Source: Planotetraspora kaengkrachanensis
GTDB taxonomy: Bacteria; Actinomycetota; Actinomycetes; Streptosporangiales; Streptosporangiaceae
Length of the DNA stretch: 64,000 nt
Reading direction: 5' to 3'
Assembly (NCBI RefSeq): GCF_016862895.1
Contig: NZ_BONV01000004.1
Span: forward strand, 248,001 to 312,000
Program-made: the position numbers and the translations under genes
In this document: positions 24,440-32,798 of the stretch, one piece after another
Position numbering within the stretch: the stretch's first letter is position 1
How the letters are laid out: each line of letters opens with the position of its first letter
The notes under the pieces: generated by a model
What the model was told of the DNA's origin: nothing
The model's input: only the letters and a program-made list of their open reading frames with translations
Databases searched by the model: none

Positions 24440-24984
24440 CTCGACAGGCGTTCCCGGAGTTCCGCCCAACTAGGCGCGAAGCGGTCACGATCGCTGATCG
24501 TGGACACCGGCAGCGGCCACACGATCTTCAAGTCTGGATCGTCGAAGCGCACGGAGACGTCCTCGGCCGGGTCGTGCTCCCGGTCGATGCGGTAGCAGAC
24601 GTCCGTCTGCTCAGTGAGGGCCTGGAAGCCGTGCAGGAGGCCCGGAGGGACGTACAGGGTCAGGAAGGACTCGTCGTCGAGGACCACGGAGATGTGCTCG
24701 CCGAACGTGGGGGAGTCCGGTCGCGCGTCGACCAGCACGTCGTGGACGGCACCTCGCGCGCACCGCACCAGCTTCGCCTCGCCCCGCCCCGACCTGCCGT
24801 GCATGCCGCGAAGCGTCCCCTGCCGGGATCGTGACTGGCTGTCCTGGATGAACGCGTTCGGGTCCAGACCGTGCTCCGCCGCGATGGCGGAGTCGAAGGT
24901 CCTGGTGAACAGGCCTCGGTCGTCGCGGTGGGGCGTCGGAACGAAAAGGAGCACCCCGTCCAGCGCCGTGTGCTCAACTCGCAT
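24436..24984 (-). CDS. RmlC-like dTDP-sugar epimerase homologue
   Basis: A 182-residue cupin of the RmlC family, of which RmlC proper is at 8915. The core motifs are present: RDDRGLFTRTFD, GTLRGMHGRSGRGEAKLV (catalytic His), DVLVDARPDSPTFGEH and LLHGFQALTEQ. The position expected for the active-site Tyr (TPYAP in the other copy) reads DREHDP, so the Tyr is replaced. It may therefore catalyse 3-epimerisation only, or act on a different nucleotide sugar. Its place within the AlgD-like operon rather than with rmlABD supports a separate role. It is separated from the GT2 gene by 12 bases. Confidence 0.8.
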   Translation of the reverse strand: MRVEHTALDGVLLFVPTPHRDDRGLFTRTFDSAIAAEHGLDPNAFIQDSQSRSRQGTLRGMHGRSGRGEAKLVRCARGAVHDVLVDARPDSPTFGEHISVVLDDESFLTLYVPPGLLHGFQALTEQTDVCYRIDREHDPAEDVSVRFDDPDLKIVWPLPVSTISDRDRFAPSWAELRERLSR

Positions 24985-24996
24985 CTGAGAATCCCT

Positions 24997-25833
24997 TCAC
25001 CTGCTGCTTGAGTCCGTCGTCCACACGATCTGCGGTGCGCCTGTCGTCGCATTGCGGGACATCGAACGATCGGCGAGAAGGACGGCGAGGTACGTGGCCG
25101 CGTCCAGGGGACTCACCGATCGTGTGGTCACCAGTCCCACGATCGAGCCTAGCCCCAGCCGCCCGCCGTGGGCCGGCAAGCCCATCGCCTCGAGTTGCCG
25201 GTTTCCGAGCCGGACGCGCACACGCCGGCGCAGGTGCGCCCGTATCGTCCGGGCGGGTCGCACCACCGAGCGGGCCTCCGGCACCACCACGCGCTCGTCC
25301 GGGGCGAAACTGCGGTTCACCAACTCGTCGTCGGCCACCACGTCGGGGATGGGGAACACCCGTGCGTGACCCGCCTCGGTGAGGGCGTACACGCCCACGC
25401 CCGCCAGGGCCCTGCGCGGGCCGATGAGCCGCTCGTGCACGCGATGCACCCGCCGTGCCGTACGGCTCGCGCCGTCGACGTCCCACTCCGGGACGGGGGA
25501 GCCCGCGAGGACGCCGGGCCGGGCCAGGGCAGCAACCAGAGCCCGGACCGACGCGGCGGTCAACTCGACGTCGGCGTCCAGGTAGACGCGGGGGAAGGTG
25601 AGGCACTCGGCGTCGCCGAGGCGCAGCGCGTTGGCCTTGCCTGGCGTGGCGGTCTCGACCACGCGCGCGCCCGACTCGCGGGCCACGCGCGCGGTGCCGT
25701 CCGTGCAGCCGTTCGCGACGACGACGACGTCCAGTTCCCCCGGCTCGGTCCCGGCGAGCAACAGACCGAGGCAGCGGGACAGCACGGCCTCCTCGTTGTG
25801 CGCCGGGATCACGACACTGGCGACGGGGGTCAT
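24997..25833 (-). CDS. Family 2 glycosyltransferase
   Basis: A 278-residue GT-A enzyme beginning VASVVIPAHNEEAVLSRCL, with VVVVANGCTDGTARVA, a metal-binding DxD in VYLDADVELT, and GKANALRLG nearby. FPIPDVVADDELVNRSF is the typical catalytic-base stretch (D-D-E). The C-terminus is short and polar with one possible amphipathic helix. The ATG at 25833 overlaps the stop of the GT4 gene (ATGA), which shows coupling. The sugar donor is unknown; it is one of four glycosyltransferases of recognisable type in the locus. Confidence 0.88.
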   Translation of the reverse strand: MTPVASVVIPAHNEEAVLSRCLGLLLAGTEPGELDVVVVANGCTDGTARVARESGARVVETATPGKANALRLGDAECLTFPRVYLDADVELTAASVRALVAALARPGVLAGSPVPEWDVDGASRTARRVHRVHERLIGPRRALAGVGVYALTEAGHARVFPIPDVVADDELVNRSFAPDERVVVPEARSVVRPARTIRAHLRRRVRVRLGNRQLEAMGLPAHGGRLGLGSIVGLVTTRSVSPLDAATYLAVLLADRSMSRNATTGAPQIVWTTDSSSR

Positions 25834-27014
25834 GGGCGGGCGGCGTCGTAGGCGGCGAGCAGCGCCTTCCTGGAGTTCTCCCAGGACAGCGGTCCGTGGA
25901 CGCGGGCCTGGCCCAACTCGCCCATGCGGCGGCGCTCCTGCGGGTCGTCGAGCAGGAGCGCGATCAGCTTCGCGAACTCGGACTCGTCGTTGGGCGGCGC
26001 GTACACCGCTGCCTCGCCCGCGGAGACCTTGGCCTCCCGCAGGTCGAACGAGACGATCGGGCGGGCCATCGCCATGTACTCCATGACCTTGTTCATCGTG
26101 GAGACGTCGTTGAGCGGGTTGAGCGGGTCCGGCGACAGGCACACGTCCGCGGTGGACAGGTACCGCAGCAGGTCCTCGTCCGGGATGCGTCCGGTGAAGT
26201 CGACGAAGTCGGCCAGGCCGAGTTCCTTCGAGAGGGCGACCATGGCGTCGAAGGTGTCGCCGCCGCCCACGAACGCGGCGTGCCAGTCCGTACGGCCCTG
26301 CTCGTCGCGGAGGCGGGCCAGCGAGCGTAACGCGTAGTCGACGCCGTCCTGCGGGCCCATCACGCCGAGGTAGCACAACATGTGGGGCTTGCCGCGCTTG
26401 AGCGACTCGTCCGGCGGCACCTCGTGGAACCGCTCGATCGCCGGCGCGCTGCGCACGACGAACACCTCGTCCGGCTTCTTGCCGCCGCGCGACTGCGCCA
26501 CCTCGCGGTAGCTCTCGTTGGTCGCGATGACCACGTCGGCGGTCTGGTAGGTCTTACGCTCCAGTCGGCACACGAGCCGGTAGAGGAAGTCCTTGCCGCG
26601 GTCGAACCGGGACAGGTAGAGCTCGGGCACGAGGTCGTGCTGGTCGAAGACGAAGCTCGCTCCGCGCCGCTTGAGCGCCTTGCCGATGAGGTAGAACAGG
26701 TCGGGCGGGTTGCAGGCGTGTACGACGTCGACCGGCCCGATCCGCCTCGCCAGGCGGTAGGTGTGCCACAGGGCCGAGCCGTACTCCGACAGGTAGCCGA
26801 GCGGGCCTCCGGTCGCGGCGCGCAGCGGGTACCGGTGGATCTTCACCCCGTCGATCTCGACTTCCCGCTCGGTGTCCCGCTTGGTGCCCTGCGGGCAGAT
26901 GACGTGCACCTCCCATCCGGCATCGCGCAGTGTTGTGCTCTCCTGCCAGACACGCCGGTCGAACGGTACGGAGAGGTTCTCGACGAGGATCAGTGCTTTA
27001 CCAGGCAAGGCCAA
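25830..27014 (-). CDS. Family 4 glycosyltransferase (GT-B)
   Basis: A 394-residue GT-B transferase. The N-terminal domain begins KALILVENLSVPFDRRVWQES, a pattern common in exopolysaccharide GT4 enzymes. The C-terminal domain has LCYLGVMGPQDGVDYALRS and the donor-binding VCLSPDPLNPLNDVSTMNKVMEYM stretch, with the E of the EX7E motif near NKVMEYMAMARPIV. A TTG start at 27014 or 27008 must be used because no ATG or GTG lies upstream in a suitable place. It overlaps the end of algD by 17 bases. It probably adds one sugar of the repeat unit at the cytoplasmic face. Confidence 0.88.
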   Translation of the reverse strand: MALPGKALILVENLSVPFDRRVWQESTTLRDAGWEVHVICPQGTKRDTEREVEIDGVKIHRYPLRAATGGPLGYLSEYGSALWHTYRLARRIGPVDVVHACNPPDLFYLIGKALKRRGASFVFDQHDLVPELYLSRFDRGKDFLYRLVCRLERKTYQTADVVIATNESYREVAQSRGGKKPDEVFVVRSAPAIERFHEVPPDESLKRGKPHMLCYLGVMGPQDGVDYALRSLARLRDEQGRTDWHAAFVGGGDTFDAMVALSKELGLADFVDFTGRIPDEDLLRYLSTADVCLSPDPLNPLNDVSTMNKVMEYMAMARPIVSFDLREAKVSAGEAAVYAPPNDESEFAKLIALLLDDPQERRRMGELGQARVHGPLSWENSRKALLAAYDAARP

Positions 27015-28314
27015 CGTATCCAGGGTTCAGACGACGCGACTCGGCGTCGGGCAGGCGGACGAGGTCGATGATCGTGCGGTCTTCTGCGTTCTCGAGGGCG
27101 GTCAGGACGGCCGGGTCCTTGCAGCCGATGATGCAGACGTCGGCATGGGCCATCACATCGTCCACCGAGTTGGTCAGCAACTCGCCCAGGTGGGGCAGCC
27201 TGCCCTCGATGTAGTCCCGGTTGGCGCCGATGAGGCGAGACAACGACACGTTCGCGTCGTAGATCCGCAGGTCGTATCCCTTGCCGAGAAGGCGCTCCGC
27301 GAGCTCGACCAGCGGGCTCTCGCGCAGGTCGTCCGTACCGGGCTTGAAGGACAGCCCGAACAGTCCGACGCGGCGCTTGCCCGTGGCGGCGACCAGGTCG
27401 AACGCGCGGCGCAGGTGCTCCTCGTTGGAGGGCAGGACGTGCGAGAGGAGCGGGACGGAGACGTCGGCCCTTCTGGCGGCGTACACGAGCCCGCGAAGGT
27501 CCTTGGGCAGGCACGAGCCGCCGAAGGCGAAGCCGGGCCGCAGATACGCCGGGCTGACGTTGAGCTTCGTGTCGGCGAGGAAGACGTCCATGACCGCGTG
27601 CGAATCCAGGCCGAGCGCGGCGCAGACGGCGCCGAGTTCGTTCGCGAAGGCGATCTTCAGTCCGTGGAAGGAGTTGTCGGCGTACTTCGTCATCTCGGCC
27701 ACCGCGATGGGCACGCGGAACACCTCGCCGGGCAGGCCGTCGTACAGCTTGGCCACCATGTCGCCGCTGGTCTCGTCGAACTGGCCGATGACGGTCTTCG
27801 GCGGCTCGAAGAAGTCGCGCACGCTCGTGCCCTCGCGGAGGAACTCCGGGTTCACGGCGACGCCGAAGTCGACTCCCGCCGTCTTGCCCGAGGACTTCTC
27901 CAGGATCGGGATGAGCAGCGAGGAGCACGTACCGGGGAGCATGGTGCTGCGGAAGACGACGGTGTGCCAGCCGTCCCGCTCGGCGAGCGCGGCGCCGATC
28001 TCCTCGGCCACCCGCTCCAGGTATTCGGTGGAGAGGCTGCCGTTCGGCGCCGACGGGGTGCCGACGCAGACGAGCGAGACGTCGCTCGTGTGGATCGCCT
28101 CGGCCACGTCGGTCGTCGCGCGCAGGGCGCCGCTGCGGACGACGTCCGCGGTCAGCTCACCGATGCGTTCCTCGACGACGGGAGCCAGCCCGCGTGTGAT
28201 GAGATCGACCTTCACGGGATTCACATCCACACCGACGACCTCGTGTCCGCGGGCCGCCAGACAGGCTGCGGAGACGCAACCTACGTAGCCGAGCCCGAAC
28301 ACGCTGATTCTCAC
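26998..28314 (-). CDS. algD: GDP-mannose 6-dehydrogenase (AlgD-like)
   Basis: A 438-residue UDP-glucose/GDP-mannose dehydrogenase family enzyme. Of the subfamilies, GDP-mannose 6-dehydrogenase (AlgD) fits best: RISVFGLGYVG, GHEVVGVDVNPVKVDLI, DVSLVCVGTPSAPNGSL, ADTKLNVSPAYLRPGFAFGGSCLPKDL in overlapping stretches, and LFGLSFKPGTDDLRESPLV. The catalytic Cys falls at residue 268, the same number as in Pseudomonas AlgD, and the C-terminal aromatic (VGLAW) is like AlgD's. It would oxidise GDP-mannose to GDP-mannuronate with 2 NAD+. It is the first gene of the reverse operon. No alg8/alg44 or other alginate polymerase genes are near, so mannuronate is likely one residue in a Wzy-type polymer. UDP-glucose is the main alternative substrate. 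Confidence 0.82.
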   Translation of the reverse strand: MRISVFGLGYVGCVSAACLAARGHEVVGVDVNPVKVDLITRGLAPVVEERIGELTADVVRSGALRATTDVAEAIHTSDVSLVCVGTPSAPNGSLSTEYLERVAEEIGAALAERDGWHTVVFRSTMLPGTCSSLLIPILEKSSGKTAGVDFGVAVNPEFLREGTSVRDFFEPPKTVIGQFDETSGDMVAKLYDGLPGEVFRVPIAVAEMTKYADNSFHGLKIAFANELGAVCAALGLDSHAVMDVFLADTKLNVSPAYLRPGFAFGGSCLPKDLRGLVYAARRADVSVPLLSHVLPSNEEHLRRAFDLVAATGKRRVGLFGLSFKPGTDDLRESPLVELAERLLGKGYDLRIYDANVSLSRLIGANRDYIEGRLPHLGELLTNSVDDVMAHADVCIIGCKDPAVLTALENAEDRTIIDLVRLPDAESRRLNPGYVGLAW

Positions 28315-28479
28315 TGGGACGTGCCCCCCTCTGTCGCTGCATGAATTTCATCAGTAGTCGGAGGATACGCGTCGATCGTTACGAGTATGGGCGTATTGAG
28401 AGTTGACGTGGATCGTTCCTTCCGCATTTGGTTGGATGGCGTCTGCGTGACTCCCGGAATCGCCTACGACAGGGAATCC

Positions 28480-29580
28480 ATGACCGAATCCCGGACTCTT
28501 CCGACGTCGTCGGGAGTGCCGACTTCCCCGCTGCGACTTCCATCTCTGACCGGTTTAAGGTGGTTTGCCGCATTTGTGGTATTTGGCTTTCATGTCCATA
28601 CGGGCGACATGGTCGCCGATCCGGGAGCGCGCCGCGTGCTCGAGGTGCTCTTCGCTTCCGGCTCGGTGGGGGTGCCCTTCTTCTTCATCCTGTCGGGGAT
28701 GGTCCTCACCTGGTCGTCCCGTCCCGGCGACCGCCCCGGCGCGTTCTTCCGCAGGCGGGTGGCCAGAGTCGCCCCCAACCACGTCGTCACGTGGCTCGTG
28801 GTGCTCGCCATGCTCGCGGCGGTCGGGCGGGCGGCGGCGCCCGGCCCCTCGGTCACCGGGCTGTTCCTCGTCCAGGCATGGATTCCCAACGAGGCGTACT
28901 ACTTCGGCGGCAACACCCCCGCATGGTCGCTCTCCTGCGAGATGGCCTTCTACGCGGCCTTCCCCCTGCTGCTGAGGCTGGGGCGCCGCATCCCGTCGAA
29001 CAGGCTCTGGCTGGTGGCTCTGGGCCTGCTCGGCGGAATCTGGCTGGTTCCGCTCGCGTCCCAGGCGTTGTCGCCCGGACTCGCCTACTGGTTCGTCTGG
29101 GTGTTCCCGGTCACCCGCGCCCTGGAGTTCGCGCTCGGCATGACGCTGGCCCTCCTGATCAGGGACGGCCGGTGGCGCGGGCCCGGCGTGCTCGTGTCCT
29201 CCGTGCTCGTCCTCGCGGCGTACGCGACGGTGCCCCTCGTCTGGGAGCGCTGGGGCTGGGTCGCCTGGATGGCGGGCCCCTTCGCGCTTCTGGTGGGCGC
29301 CGCGGCCACCTCGGATCTGCGCGGCACCAGGTCCGTCCTGAGGACGCCCGTCCTCGTCTGGCTGGGCGAGGTGTCGTTCGCCTTCTATCTCGTCCACCAG
29401 CCCGTCATCGGCCTGGTCGAACGCGTCTCCGGGCACGAGGCGCCGCCGGCAAGGGCGGCCGTCGCGATACTCGTCTCCCTCGCGCTGGCGATCGCGGTGG
29501 CCTGGGCCCTCTACCGGTTCGTCGAACGGCCCATGGCCCGGAGGCTGTCAGCCGCCGGGAAGCGCGCGGATGCGGCGTGA
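28480..29580 (+). CDS. Acyltransferase family 3 membrane protein
   Basis: A 366-residue integral membrane acyltransferase of the OafA/YrhL type, with about ten helices. The N-terminus has RLPSLTGLRWFAAFVVFGFH, including the conserved R and the His of the catalytic region, and PAWSLSCEMAFYAAFPLLL. It lacks the extra SGNH domain found in longer members. Such enzymes add acetyl or succinyl groups to sugars of exported glycans. The ATG at 28480 is chosen because AGGGA lies 6 bases upstream; the in-frame ATG at 28387 would add an untypical extension. It is divergent from algD and overlaps the end of the convergent GT2 gene by 33 bases. Confidence 0.85.
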   Translation: MTESRTLPTSSGVPTSPLRLPSLTGLRWFAAFVVFGFHVHTGDMVADPGARRVLEVLFASGSVGVPFFFILSGMVLTWSSRPGDRPGAFFRRRVARVAPNHVVTWLVVLAMLAAVGRAAAPGPSVTGLFLVQAWIPNEAYYFGGNTPAWSLSCEMAFYAAFPLLLRLGRRIPSNRLWLVALGLLGGIWLVPLASQALSPGLAYWFVWVFPVTRALEFALGMTLALLIRDGRWRGPGVLVSSVLVLAAYATVPLVWERWGWVAWMAGPFALLVGAAATSDLRGTRSVLRTPVLVWLGEVSFAFYLVHQPVIGLVERVSGHEAPPARAAVAILVSLALAIAVAWALYRFVERPMARRLSAAGKRADAA

Positions 29581-30462
29581 CGGCATGACCAGCCACAGGA
29601 CCGCGGCCCGGGCCGTGCTCCGGCCCGCCACGGCCCGCACGCCTTCGCCGAGGAGCACGGCCAGGTAGTACGCGAACCCCGCCAGCGGTCCCCGGCGGCG
29701 GCGGAACAGCCGCACCTTGTTGACCGTGAGCAGTGCGGCCAGCATCGGGTTGACCTTCGCGTCGCCCCCGATGTGCTCGACCACGGCCGCGGGTTCGTAC
29801 CAGAGGGTCCAGCCGAGGTCGGCGGCGCGCAGCGCGAACTCCGTCTCCTCGCTGTAGAGCAGGAACGACTCGTCCCACGGGCCGATCTCGCGCAAGGCCG
29901 GCACGGAGATCAGCATGGCCGCGCCGGTCGCCCAAGCCGCGGGTCCCGGCTGGTCGTAGCGCTCAGGGTCGGTGATCACCTCGCCGAGCGAGCCGAGCCT
30001 CCCGGCGAGCGTGCCGCCGATCACCGCCTCCGCCCACGCGCCGCGCACGGTCGGCGCCCGGCGCAGTGAGGGGTGGACGTGTCCGTCCGGGCTCGTCAGC
30101 CGGGGCGCCGTGATCCCCGTCCGGGGCCGGCGCAGAGGTTCCGCGAGGCGCGCGAGGCTTCCCTCGCCGAGCCGGCAGTCGGGGTTGAGGACGAGGACCG
30201 CGTCGAGGCCGTCGAGGTCCAGCGACGCGATCCCGGCGTTGATCGCCGCGGCGTAGCCCGCGTTCCTGCCGAGTTGCACGACGGTGGCGCCGGCCTTGTC
30301 CGCCATGAGGACGGAGTCGTCCTTCGACGCGTTGTCCGCCACGACGACCTCGGCGAGATCGACTCCCCGCGCACCCGGCAGGAGAGAGCTCAGGCAGCCC
30401 TCCAGGACCCGCGCGCTGTTGTACGTCACGATCACGATCGCGATCCGGGGGGTGCCGGACAT
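29548..30462 (-). CDS. Family 2 glycosyltransferase (rhamnosyltransferase-like)
   Basis: A 304-residue GT2 enzyme. RIAIVIVTYNSARVLEGCL opens the GT-A fold, then AEVVVADNASKDDSVL, VLVLNPDCRLGEGSL with the DxD-like DCR, and DESFLLYSEETEFALRAADLGW, where an ED-like motif sits at the usual site of the catalytic base. This pattern resembles rhamnosyltransferases, and dTDP-rhamnose is made by the locus, so that donor is a reasonable guess. The ATG at 30462 is preferred: GGAG is placed six bases before it. Its 3' end overlaps the convergent acyltransferase. Confidence 0.82.
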   Translation of the reverse strand: MSGTPRIAIVIVTYNSARVLEGCLSSLLPGARGVDLAEVVVADNASKDDSVLMADKAGATVVQLGRNAGYAAAINAGIASLDLDGLDAVLVLNPDCRLGEGSLARLAEPLRRPRTGITAPRLTSPDGHVHPSLRRAPTVRGAWAEAVIGGTLAGRLGSLGEVITDPERYDQPGPAAWATGAAMLISVPALREIGPWDESFLLYSEETEFALRAADLGWTLWYEPAAVVEHIGGDAKVNPMLAALLTVNKVRLFRRRRGPLAGFAYYLAVLLGEGVRAVAGRSTARAAVLWLVMPSRRIRALPGG

Positions 30463-30668
30463 CAGCCGCTCCAAGGGGATGGAAACGTTCCGTCCATGCG
30501 CATGTTAGCGTCGTATACGAGTAACGCCGGTATCGTTCCACTCCGACGTGAAGTGGTTTCCCGAGAGTGCACGTGAACGTCATCCGGCACTCGGGATCAA
30601 TCTCGGCCTGAGCCCCCCACGTAAGTGAAGATCGACTGGGAAGAGGGGCGCGGGTGACCACCCGTCAC

Positions 30669-30806
30669 ATGGATCGGGACATGAGTACCGCTATGCACGA
30701 GATTTCTCCTGCCTTCGATTCGCTCTCGCCGTCCGTCTCCGACAACCCCAAGGACCGTTCCAGCAGTGCGGCGCGACGCTTCGGCCGGCGGCGCAAGGGC
30801 GTATGA
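30669..30806 (+). CDS. Small 45-residue ORF coupled to the oxidoreductase gene
   Basis: An ORF of 45 codons that ends in TGA overlapping the ATG of the next gene (ATGA at 30803-30806). Its product is Asp/Ser-rich with an Arg/Lys-rich end (AARRFGRRRKGV). No ribosome binding site is obvious before the first ATG; ATGs at 30681 and 30693 are alternatives. Third-position GC is lower than in neighbouring genes. No family recognised; it could be a leader peptide or chance. Confidence 0.35.
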   Translation: MDRDMSTAMHEISPAFDSLSPSVSDNPKDRSSSAARRFGRRRKGV

Positions 30807-31690
30807 GACCGGTGGCGGTCGGCCTGGCCGGGTCGGGGGCGTGGGCCACCGACTTCCACGCCCCCATGCTCGCCGCCGGGCCTGAGACGCGTCTGGCGGG
30901 CGTCTGGGCCCGTCGGCCGGAGGCCGCGCGGACACTGGCCGAGCGGTTCTCCGTGCCCGCCTTCACCGACTACGCCGAGTTCCTGAAGGCGTGCGAGGCC
31001 GTGGCCTTCGCCCTCGCCCCCGGCGCCCAGCCGGCCCTCGCCGCGGAGGCCGCGAGGGCGGGCCGTGCCGTACTGCTGGACAAGCCGCTGGCCCGCACGC
31101 TTGCCGACGCCGAGGCGCTGGCCGGCACCATCGACGCCGCCGGCGTTCCCAGCCAGTTGTTGCTCACCCGGCGCTTCCGGCCGCAGGTGCGGGAGTTCCT
31201 GCGCCGCGCCGAACGTTTCCCCGTGTCCGGCGCGCAGGCCAGCCATCTGACGGGGGAACTGCTCGCCGGAGCCCGCCCGGCCGCCTGGCGCCGGCGCGAT
31301 GGAGCGCTCCCGGATTTCGCCCCGCACGCGCTGGACCTGCTCGACGCGACGGCCGGCTGGATCAAGGACATCGGCGCGGTCGGCGACCTGCACGGCTACA
31401 TGGCGCTGACGTGCCTGCACGAGGGCGGAGCCGTGAGCCAGTTGGCCCTGTCCGGCTCGATCCCCACCCCGCAGGGGCACAGGAAGACGCTGGACCTCTA
31501 CGGCCCGAAGGGCAGCCTGACGCTGGACGTGCGCGAACTGGCCGAGGACTCGGCGCAGACGCGGTCCAACGTGCGATCGGAGTTCGCGGCCGCGGTCCGG
31601 AGTGGAAGATCCCACCCCATCGCCGTCCACCGGGGCCTCTACCTGCAGCGACTGATCGACCAGGTGCGCGCCCAGCTCATCGGGGCATGA
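30803..31690 (+). CDS. Gfo/Idh/MocA family oxidoreductase
   Basis: A 295-residue NAD(P)-dependent sugar oxidoreductase. The N-terminal Rossmann fold starts RPVAVGLAGSGAWATDFHAPML (glycine-rich loop), followed by AVLLDKPLARTLADAEAL, the EKP-type catalytic-Lys motif with D in place of E. The C-terminal substrate domain includes LPDFAPHALDLLD, with the His at the usual proton-relay position. It is rather short for the family (usually 330-370 residues) because the C-terminal domain is compact. Its location at the end of the exopolysaccharide locus suggests a sugar-nucleotide substrate, but its relatives also act on inositols and free sugars. A bidirectional terminator follows. Confidence 0.82.
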   Translation: MRPVAVGLAGSGAWATDFHAPMLAAGPETRLAGVWARRPEAARTLAERFSVPAFTDYAEFLKACEAVAFALAPGAQPALAAEAARAGRAVLLDKPLARTLADAEALAGTIDAAGVPSQLLLTRRFRPQVREFLRRAERFPVSGAQASHLTGELLAGARPAAWRRRDGALPDFAPHALDLLDATAGWIKDIGAVGDLHGYMALTCLHEGGAVSQLALSGSIPTPQGHRKTLDLYGPKGSLTLDVRELAEDSAQTRSNVRSEFAAAVRSGRSHPIAVHRGLYLQRLIDQVRAQLIGA

Positions 31691-31692
31691 GA

Positions 31693-31723
31693 AGGGGGCC
31701 GCCTCGTCGAGAAACGGCCCCCT
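31693..31723. terminator. Bidirectional terminator
   Basis: Perfect 9-bp stem AGGGGGCCG (31693-31701) and CGGCCCCCT (31715-31723), in the gap between the oxidoreductase and korB, which converge here. It marks the border between the exopolysaccharide locus and the energy-metabolism region. Confidence 0.75.
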
Positions 31724-31736
31724 GCCCGGTGACGGC

Positions 31737-32798
31737 TCAGCCGATGCGCCAGGTGTCTCCACCGTGGAGCAGCGCGTCCAGCGATCCCGTGCCGCCCGCG
31801 GAGGCGGCCTCCAACTGCTCGGCCATCAACTGGTCGTAGGACGGCCGGTCGACCGAGCGGAAGATCCCGATCGGCACGTGCTCGAAGGACGGGTCGTCCA
31901 GCCGCGACAGCGCGAAGGCGACCGAGGGGTCGGGCCTGTGCATGTCGTGGACGAGGATCTCGCTCTCGGCGACCTCCGAGCGGCGCACGACCTCCACACC
32001 GCCGTCCGGTGAGAGACGGACGGCCCGCTCGTTCTCGCCGGTGCCGAAGACGATCGGCCGGCCGTGCTCCAGCTTGACCGTGATCTCGTCACGCGTGCTC
32101 GGGTCCTTCAGTGCGTCGAAGGCGCCGTCGTTGAAGATGTTGCAGTTCTGGTAGATCTCGATCAGCGACGTGCCCCGGTGCGCGGCGGCCTCCCGCAGCA
32201 CGCCCTGCAGGTGCTTGCGGTCGGAGTCGATGGTCCGGGCGACGAAGCCGGCCTCCGCGCCGAGCGCGAGCGAGATCGGGTTGAACGGGCGGTCCAGCGA
32301 TCCCATCGGAGTCGACTTGGTGATCTTGCCGAGCTCCGACGTGGGGGAGTACTGGCCCTTGGTGAGGCCGTAGATCCTGTTGTTGAACAACAGGATGTTC
32401 AGGTTCACGTTGCGGCGCAGCGCGTGGATCAGGTGGTTTCCGCCGATCGACAGCCCGTCGCCGTCACCCGTGATCACCCACACGGACAGGTCGGGCCGCG
32501 AGGCGGCCAGCCCGGTCGCGATGGCCGGGGCGCGGCCGTGGATCGAGTGGAAGCCGTAGGTGTTCAGGTAGTACGGGAACCGCGACGAGCAGCCGATGCC
32601 TGAGACGAACACGATGTTCTCCCGGCGCAGGCCGAGCTCGGGCAGGAAGCTCTGGACGGCGGCCAGGATGGCGTAGTCGCCGCAGCCCGGGCACCAGCGG
32701 ACCTCCTGGTCGGACTTGAAGTCCTTCAGGGTCTGCACGGCCTCCGTCTTCGGGACCAGGGCGAGCCCCTTGCCGTTGAGTGACTCGGTGCTACTCAC
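31737..32798 (-). CDS. korB: 2-oxoacid:ferredoxin oxidoreductase subunit beta
   Basis: The TPP- and Fe-S-binding subunit of a 2-oxoacid:ferredoxin oxidoreductase, probably 2-oxoglutarate-specific as in mycobacterial KorAB. It has 353 residues. Cluster-ligand cysteines are seen in VRWCPGCGDYAI, GIGCSSRFPYY and QNCNIFNDG. The TPP/Mg motif is ITGDGDGLSIGGNHLI with NILLFNNRIYGLTKGQ. The GTG start at 32798 lies inside the last codons of korA (8-base overlap). The enzyme decarboxylates the 2-oxoacid with CoA and reduces ferredoxin. With the nearby complex I lacking an NADH module, that ferredoxin could feed the quinone pool. Confidence 0.92.
   Translation of the reverse strand: MSSTESLNGKGLALVPKTEAVQTLKDFKSDQEVRWCPGCGDYAILAAVQSFLPELGLRRENIVFVSGIGCSSRFPYYLNTYGFHSIHGRAPAIATGLAASRPDLSVWVITGDGDGLSIGGNHLIHALRRNVNLNILLFNNRIYGLTKGQYSPTSELGKITKSTPMGSLDRPFNPISLALGAEAGFVARTIDSDRKHLQGVLREAAAHRGTSLIEIYQNCNIFNDGAFDALKDPSTRDEITVKLEHGRPIVFGTGENERAVRLSPDGGVEVVRRSEVAESEILVHDMHRPDPSVAFALSRLDDPSFEHVPIGIFRSVDRPSYDQLMAEQLEAASAGGTGSLDALLHGGDTWRIG

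Noticed and set aside
26998..28314. UDP-glucose 6-dehydrogenase for the AlgD-like gene
   Set aside because: The N-terminal, Cys268 and C-terminal segments fit GDP-mannose dehydrogenase better, though this cannot be settled without a phylogeny.
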